DNA from: Anaerolineae bacterium
GTDB taxonomy: Bacteria > Chloroflexota > Anaerolineae > B4-G1 > SLSP01
Direction of reading: 5' to 3'
Assembly (NCBI GenBank): GCA_016934645.1
Contig: JAFGSL010000288.1
Location: 1 to 31,994, forward strand
DNA length: 31,994 bases
Below are positions 28,817 to 31,994 of the stretch, piece by piece. Under the pieces are notes generated by a model. The model made no database searches. It was not told the origin of the DNA and saw nothing but the letters and a program-made list of their open reading frames with translations. Each line of letters opens with the position of its first letter. The stretch's first letter is position 1. The position numbers and the translations under genes are program-made.

Positions 28817-31765
28817 TCAGTTTCCTGGCGCACCGCCCACACACCGAAACCCCACGATGAAGGAACGATCAGGGGGGGGACTGTAGCTGCGATAAGCCGC
28901 ACGAACGGTAGACCAAAGGTCGCCGAAACGACCACCCCGTATCACCTTGTAGGAGCCAGTAACTGGTCCTGGCGGGGCTTCGTAAGGTGAACTACTGTAG
29001 TAGTTACTGCTATACCAATCATTCACCCATTCCCACACATTGCCCGACATATCCAGTGCGCCATAAGGACTGGCCCCCGTGGGATAACTGCCTACCTGGC
29101 TGGTGTCGCCCACGCAATATTCGTAGTCACTGCCGTTATAGTGTCTATAGTTCAACCGCGTGCAATCCGGGCCATCGTTCCCCCACGGATACATTCGCGT
29201 ATCGCTAGTGCCCCGTGCTGCTTTCTCCCACTCGGCCTCAGTGGGCAGACGTTTGCCCGTCCAGATGCAGTAATCGGTAGCATTGTACCAACTCACACGG
29301 ATAACGGGATAGTTGGCGTAGGCCGGATCATCATAATAATGATCGCGCGTATAAGATCCGACAGAGGCCGGTGCAGCACATACGCCCGCATCCACACAAG
29401 CTTTGTACCGTGCGTTAGTCACTTCGTATTTGTCAATCGTGAAAGCATCCAGGTACACAACGTGCAACGGCAGCTCCTGGCTAAAGCAGTTTTCATTAGG
29501 ATTAGTGCTGTCGCAGCCCATTTGGAATTCACCGGCGGGCACCAGGACCATTTCGCCGGTGTCCAGGCCCACGTAGGCGGTGGTGTAGGCCACTTGGGTA
29601 TCACCCAGGTCGTTGTAGGCCGTCACGGTAATGGGATACGTGCCGGAGATCGCGTAGGTATGGCTGGCGGGGAACCACTGGTCGTCGCTCGCCCCGTCGC
29701 CCCACTGCCAGTTCAGGCGCGTGATGGTGGAGCAATCGGACGTAACGGTGCCGCTCACCGTGGCGGTGAGATCGACGATTTGGGGAGATTGGAGAGTGAG
29801 GGTGATGGGGCAGGTGGAGGGTTGGTAATGCAATGTTTCTGAGGGGAAATGAGACATACCCTCAGTGTTGAAACGTTTATCCAGGTGCCCTTCTTCTACA
29901 AAGATATACTTAACCTTAACCTCAGAACCAGGCGCAATGTCAGGCAATTCAAGCCGCCCGACGACACAGATACCAGGCCAGCCGCCAATTACTTCTGTAT
30001 TCGCAAAACGCATAGCACTGGCACGGGTATTTGTAATGCTTTCATATTCAGCAAAGAGATAGATGTAATCTGTAGGATTCCACCCCAACAGCCCGCCACG
30101 GAACGGCCCCAGATTCTGCAGCGCCAAAACAAAATCGGTTCCCGACTCATCCTGGTACAGATTCGCGTAGGCGTAGCTATAATCAGGGCCAAACAAATCC
30201 TGAACACCCCGAATCTGGTAATAGTAAAAATCACCGGTCGACTGGTAGTTGGGGTGACATTCCTCTATTTGTATTTCGTTGGCGGGATAAGCATTCCAAC
30301 CCTCTGCCCACTCACCAGCTTCTTCAGCCGTTTGTAGCCAGGCATCAATCTCGCCGGAAAGCTCGCGCATCTCGCCTGCATATTCTAATACCACACCGAC
30401 TTTCAAGACGCTAAAAACTAGAGTTTCCACCAACAAATGGGCAGCTATATGACCTGCAATATGACCAATTGGCCCACCAAGAATGAAACCAGCAACACCA
30501 AAGCCGGTCGCCGTAATAATCGCTGCTATTGTCTCTACCCTCTCTATCGTTTCCAACTTGTCTTTTATTTCATCTCCATAGCTGGGCAATGCCTCCCCTA
30601 GCTGAACCATCTCAGTAACAATCTCAGCGGGTGTCTTGCCTACCTCAGGCACCGGTACTCCCTGAGGCAATTGGCCTAGGTCGTATAACGTGGTTTGGGC
30701 CAACCACTGCGCCCGGTCAAAATCTACGTTGAACAGGTGCTGCCCATCACTGGTTGTAAAAGCTTGATACAAATCCTTGGACATCACCAGAGCTGCAAAA
30801 TAGTCAGCAGCGTGGTCAAACGCTGTGCTTTGCGCCTGGCTCAAGCCAAAAGGATTGTCCGCCGGTGACTGCACCACATAGTTGGATAGGTGTGTCATGG
30901 TCACGACAACTACATCACGCACGGTGTCTACCTGCCCACCCACATCAATCCAGCGCACACTGTTGAAGTAATAGGCACGCACATCCGCTTCGTCTGTGCC
31001 TGCGGGCAACTGGCTTGAGTCGTAAGGTAGGGTAATGGTCACAAAGCCCGAAATCAGGTCTTCAGATCCCATAATGGCGATGTCGTGTACCGTTCCAACC
31101 GGCGTTCCGGTGGTATCGGTCAACACAAATCCCGGCAGTTCGGTGATAGACGCGAATGTATCCGTCAACAGCATGCCAACGCCAATCTCCAGCGCCGCGC
31201 CTGTGGTGGTGCTGATGACAGTGGGGTCGTCGGAGGGAGCCGCTGCGGATACCTGCTCCCCGGCTGCCGCCACAATCACTTTGCCGCGCACCTGGGCGGG
31301 GCTAAAACGGCTGTAATAGGCAAACGTACCTGTCACCGCAAAGGTATGCGTGAAGCGTTCACCTGGCGGAAGCAAGCCGCTTTCGAAAATGATGGTATTG
31401 TCGCTAACCTGCGCGCTCACTTGTGTCACTCCGCCGCCGTATCCTCGCACGACCAGTGGTAGGTAGATGTGGAAGACCGGCTCGCCTTCAGTAATGGTCT
31501 GAGTGCGCGTACTATTGTTGATCCACACCACAGGCTGGCCCACCAACGCGATGGCGGTCGCAGGATCCGGGCCGTGGTCACGCACATCGATGTAGAGCGG
31601 TTCAAAGCCGTTCAGCAACGGAACAGACTCCGCTCTATCGGCTCTTACTAACTGTGGGCTGCTTTCCGAGTGCGCCTGTAACGTCGGCGCGGGGAACAGC
31701 GGCAGCAGCAAGGTCAATATAAGGCACAACGAAACAAAACGGCGGCTCAATCTTGTGGTTTGCAT
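28817..31765 (-). CDS. Secreted multidomain protein with C-terminal FGE/sulfatase-modifying-factor (C-type lectin-like) domain; candidate DGR variable protein
   Basis: 982 aa. Sec signal peptide 1-31 ([19 protein letters not shown]). About 50-180 resembles a cupredoxin fold (GQPVVWINN...[31 protein letters not shown]) but lacks Cys/His copper ligands and contains [13 protein letters not shown]. About 400-500 has Gly/Ala-rich amphipathic helices. About 682-730 is a PKD domain ([12 protein letters not shown]...[17 protein letters not shown]). About 735-978 is an FGE-sulfatase domain: [93 protein letters not shown]-fold C-termini are the usual targets of bacterial DGRs, and here an RT N-terminus follows. 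AAAGGAG is 8 nt upstream of the ATG. Likely an extracellular binding protein rather than a sulfatase activator. Confidence 0.88.
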   Translation of the reverse strand: MQTTRLSRRFVSLCLILTLLLPLFPAPTLQAHSESSPQLVRADRAESVPLLNGFEPLYIDVRDHGPDPATAIALVGQPVVWINNSTRTQTITEGEPVFHIYLPLVVRGYGGGVTQVSAQVSDNTIIFESGLLPPGERFTHTFAVTGTFAYYSRFSPAQVRGKVIVAAAGEQVSAAAPSDDPTVISTTTGAALEIGVGMLLTDTFASITELPGFVLTDTTGTPVGTVHDIAIMGSEDLISGFVTITLPYDSSQLPAGTDEADVRAYYFNSVRWIDVGGQVDTVRDVVVVTMTHLSNYVVQSPADNPFGLSQAQSTAFDHAADYFAALVMSKDLYQAFTTSDGQHLFNVDFDRAQWLAQTTLYDLGQLPQGVPVPEVGKTPAEIVTEMVQLGEALPSYGDEIKDKLETIERVETIAAIITATGFGVAGFILGGPIGHIAGHIAAHLLVETLVFSVLKVGVVLEYAGEMRELSGEIDAWLQTAEEAGEWAEGWNAYPANEIQIEECHPNYQSTGDFYYYQIRGVQDLFGPDYSYAYANLYQDESGTDFVLALQNLGPFRGGLLGWNPTDYIYLFAEYESITNTRASAMRFANTEVIGGWPGICVVGRLELPDIAPGSEVKVKYIFVEEGHLDKRFNTEGMSHFPSETLHYQPSTCPITLTLQSPQIVDLTATVSGTVTSDCSTITRLNWQWGDGASDDQWFPASHTYAISGTYPITVTAYNDLGDTQVAYTTAYVGLDTGEMVLVPAGEFQMGCDSTNPNENCFSQELPLHVVYLDAFTIDKYEVTNARYKACVDAGVCAAPASVGSYTRDHYYDDPAYANYPVIRVSWYNATDYCIWTGKRLPTEAEWEKAARGTSDTRMYPWGNDGPDCTRLNYRHYNGSDYEYCVGDTSQVGSYPTGASPYGALDMSGNVWEWVNDWYSSNYYSSSPYEAPPGPVTGSYKVIRGGRFGDLWSTVRAAYRSYSPPPDRSFIVGFRCVGGAPGN
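28838..28945 (-). other. Candidate DGR variable region
   Basis: It encodes VIRGG at about 941 to GFRCV. Aligned by eye with the FGE consensus RGGSWNNNxxNVRAAYRNNNN..NR.NNVGFRC, the positions expected as Asn read G(GGC), D(GAC), L(CTT), S(TCT), T(ACC), S(AGC), Y(TAC), S(AGT), P(CCC), D(GAT), S(TCC), F(TTC) and I(ATC). All are NNC or NNT, as expected from AAY codons with mutated adenines. The framework (VRAAYR, GFRC) is unchanged. No template repeat is present in the window, so this is indirect. Confidence 0.55.
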
Positions 31766-31994
31766 ATCAGACTCCTTTCGCTAGCTGGGAATTTTTGCAG
31801 GGAATATCACGCTGTCTTCCAGCAGCCCAAACTGCTCAAAGACAAAAATGAGTATAAGCAAAAGCAAGAAAAAGCAACTTCAGGCTTGTGCCTCTTGCAA
31901 CCAATCCATAATCTGGATATACTTAAGTCAGTGGAATGATTCGATAATTGCACTTACCCCCACGCTTATAGTTGACGCTTTACGAAAAAGAAAG
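31766..31994 (-). promoter_or_regulatory. Upstream region of the FGE-domain gene
   Basis: These 229 nt hold no gene. A weak promoter candidate on minus is TTGCTT (31872-31877), 15 nt, TATACT (31851-31856). The remaining sequence is AT-rich with no repeat or RNA motif that I recognise. Confidence 0.3.

Overview
The window looks like a chromosomal segment of a Chloroflexota (Anaerolineae-like) bacterium, probably an environmental or metagenome-assembled genome. The reasons are large cyclase-like/ATPase/TPR regulators, paired GT-C membrane glycosyltransferases that share a C-terminal beta-sandwich, a CehA/McbA-type PHP protein, a YLPLVVR segment in a secreted protein, and many palindromic and short tandem repeats. 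This assignment is inference from gene content; there is no rRNA or tRNA in the window.

Layout. 1-4.85 kb: a 5'-truncated cyclase-like/AAA/TPR regulator and a cNMP-binding-domain histidine kinase (+), then a convergent HD hydrolase (-); both convergent genes take their stop codons from one palindrome. 4.9-12.3 kb, minus strand: pyruvate phosphate dikinase with its own promoter and terminator; then degV, pyrimidine-nucleoside phosphorylase, secG and a membrane-anchored peptide-type solute-binding protein. 12.5-16.4 kb, plus strand: a lone receiver protein, a PHP-AlbA fusion protein, and the bifunctional NAD(P)HX repair enzyme, closed by a nested hairpin facing the next operon. 16.45-18.3 kb, minus: a two-repeat lipoprotein followed by a flavodiiron protein. 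18.5-25.2 kb: a divergent glycosylation locus (GT-C protein on minus; GT4 plus GT-C protein on plus), with a 16-bp inverted motif upstream of both sides. 25.3-27.9 kb: CehA/McbA-type PHP protein with a palindrome translated in frame. 27.95-28.64 kb: a Y1 (RAYT-type) transposase flanked by three REP hairpins. 28.64-31.77 kb: a 31-codon reverse-transcriptase N-terminus and a 982-aa secreted protein ending in a formylglycine-generating-enzyme (FGE)/C-type-lectin-fold domain.

The most interesting reading is at the right end. The FGE-fold protein has a C-terminal segment whose non-consensus codons almost all end in C or T, as expected if AAY codons in a template had been adenine-mutagenised. A hairpin lies just after it, and 83 nt downstream begins a peptide resembling the N-terminus of diversity-generating-retroelement (DGR) reverse transcriptases. 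That ORF stops where the REP/RAYT unit begins. I read this as a DGR whose RT (and probably template) was destroyed or separated by a RAYT insertion, leaving a possible orphan variable protein. No template repeat was found in the window.

Other points: minus-strand promoters repeatedly show TTGTCA-like/TATAAT boxes with 16-nt spacing, and one glycosyltransferase gene carries four different tandem-repeat insertions that keep its frame open.
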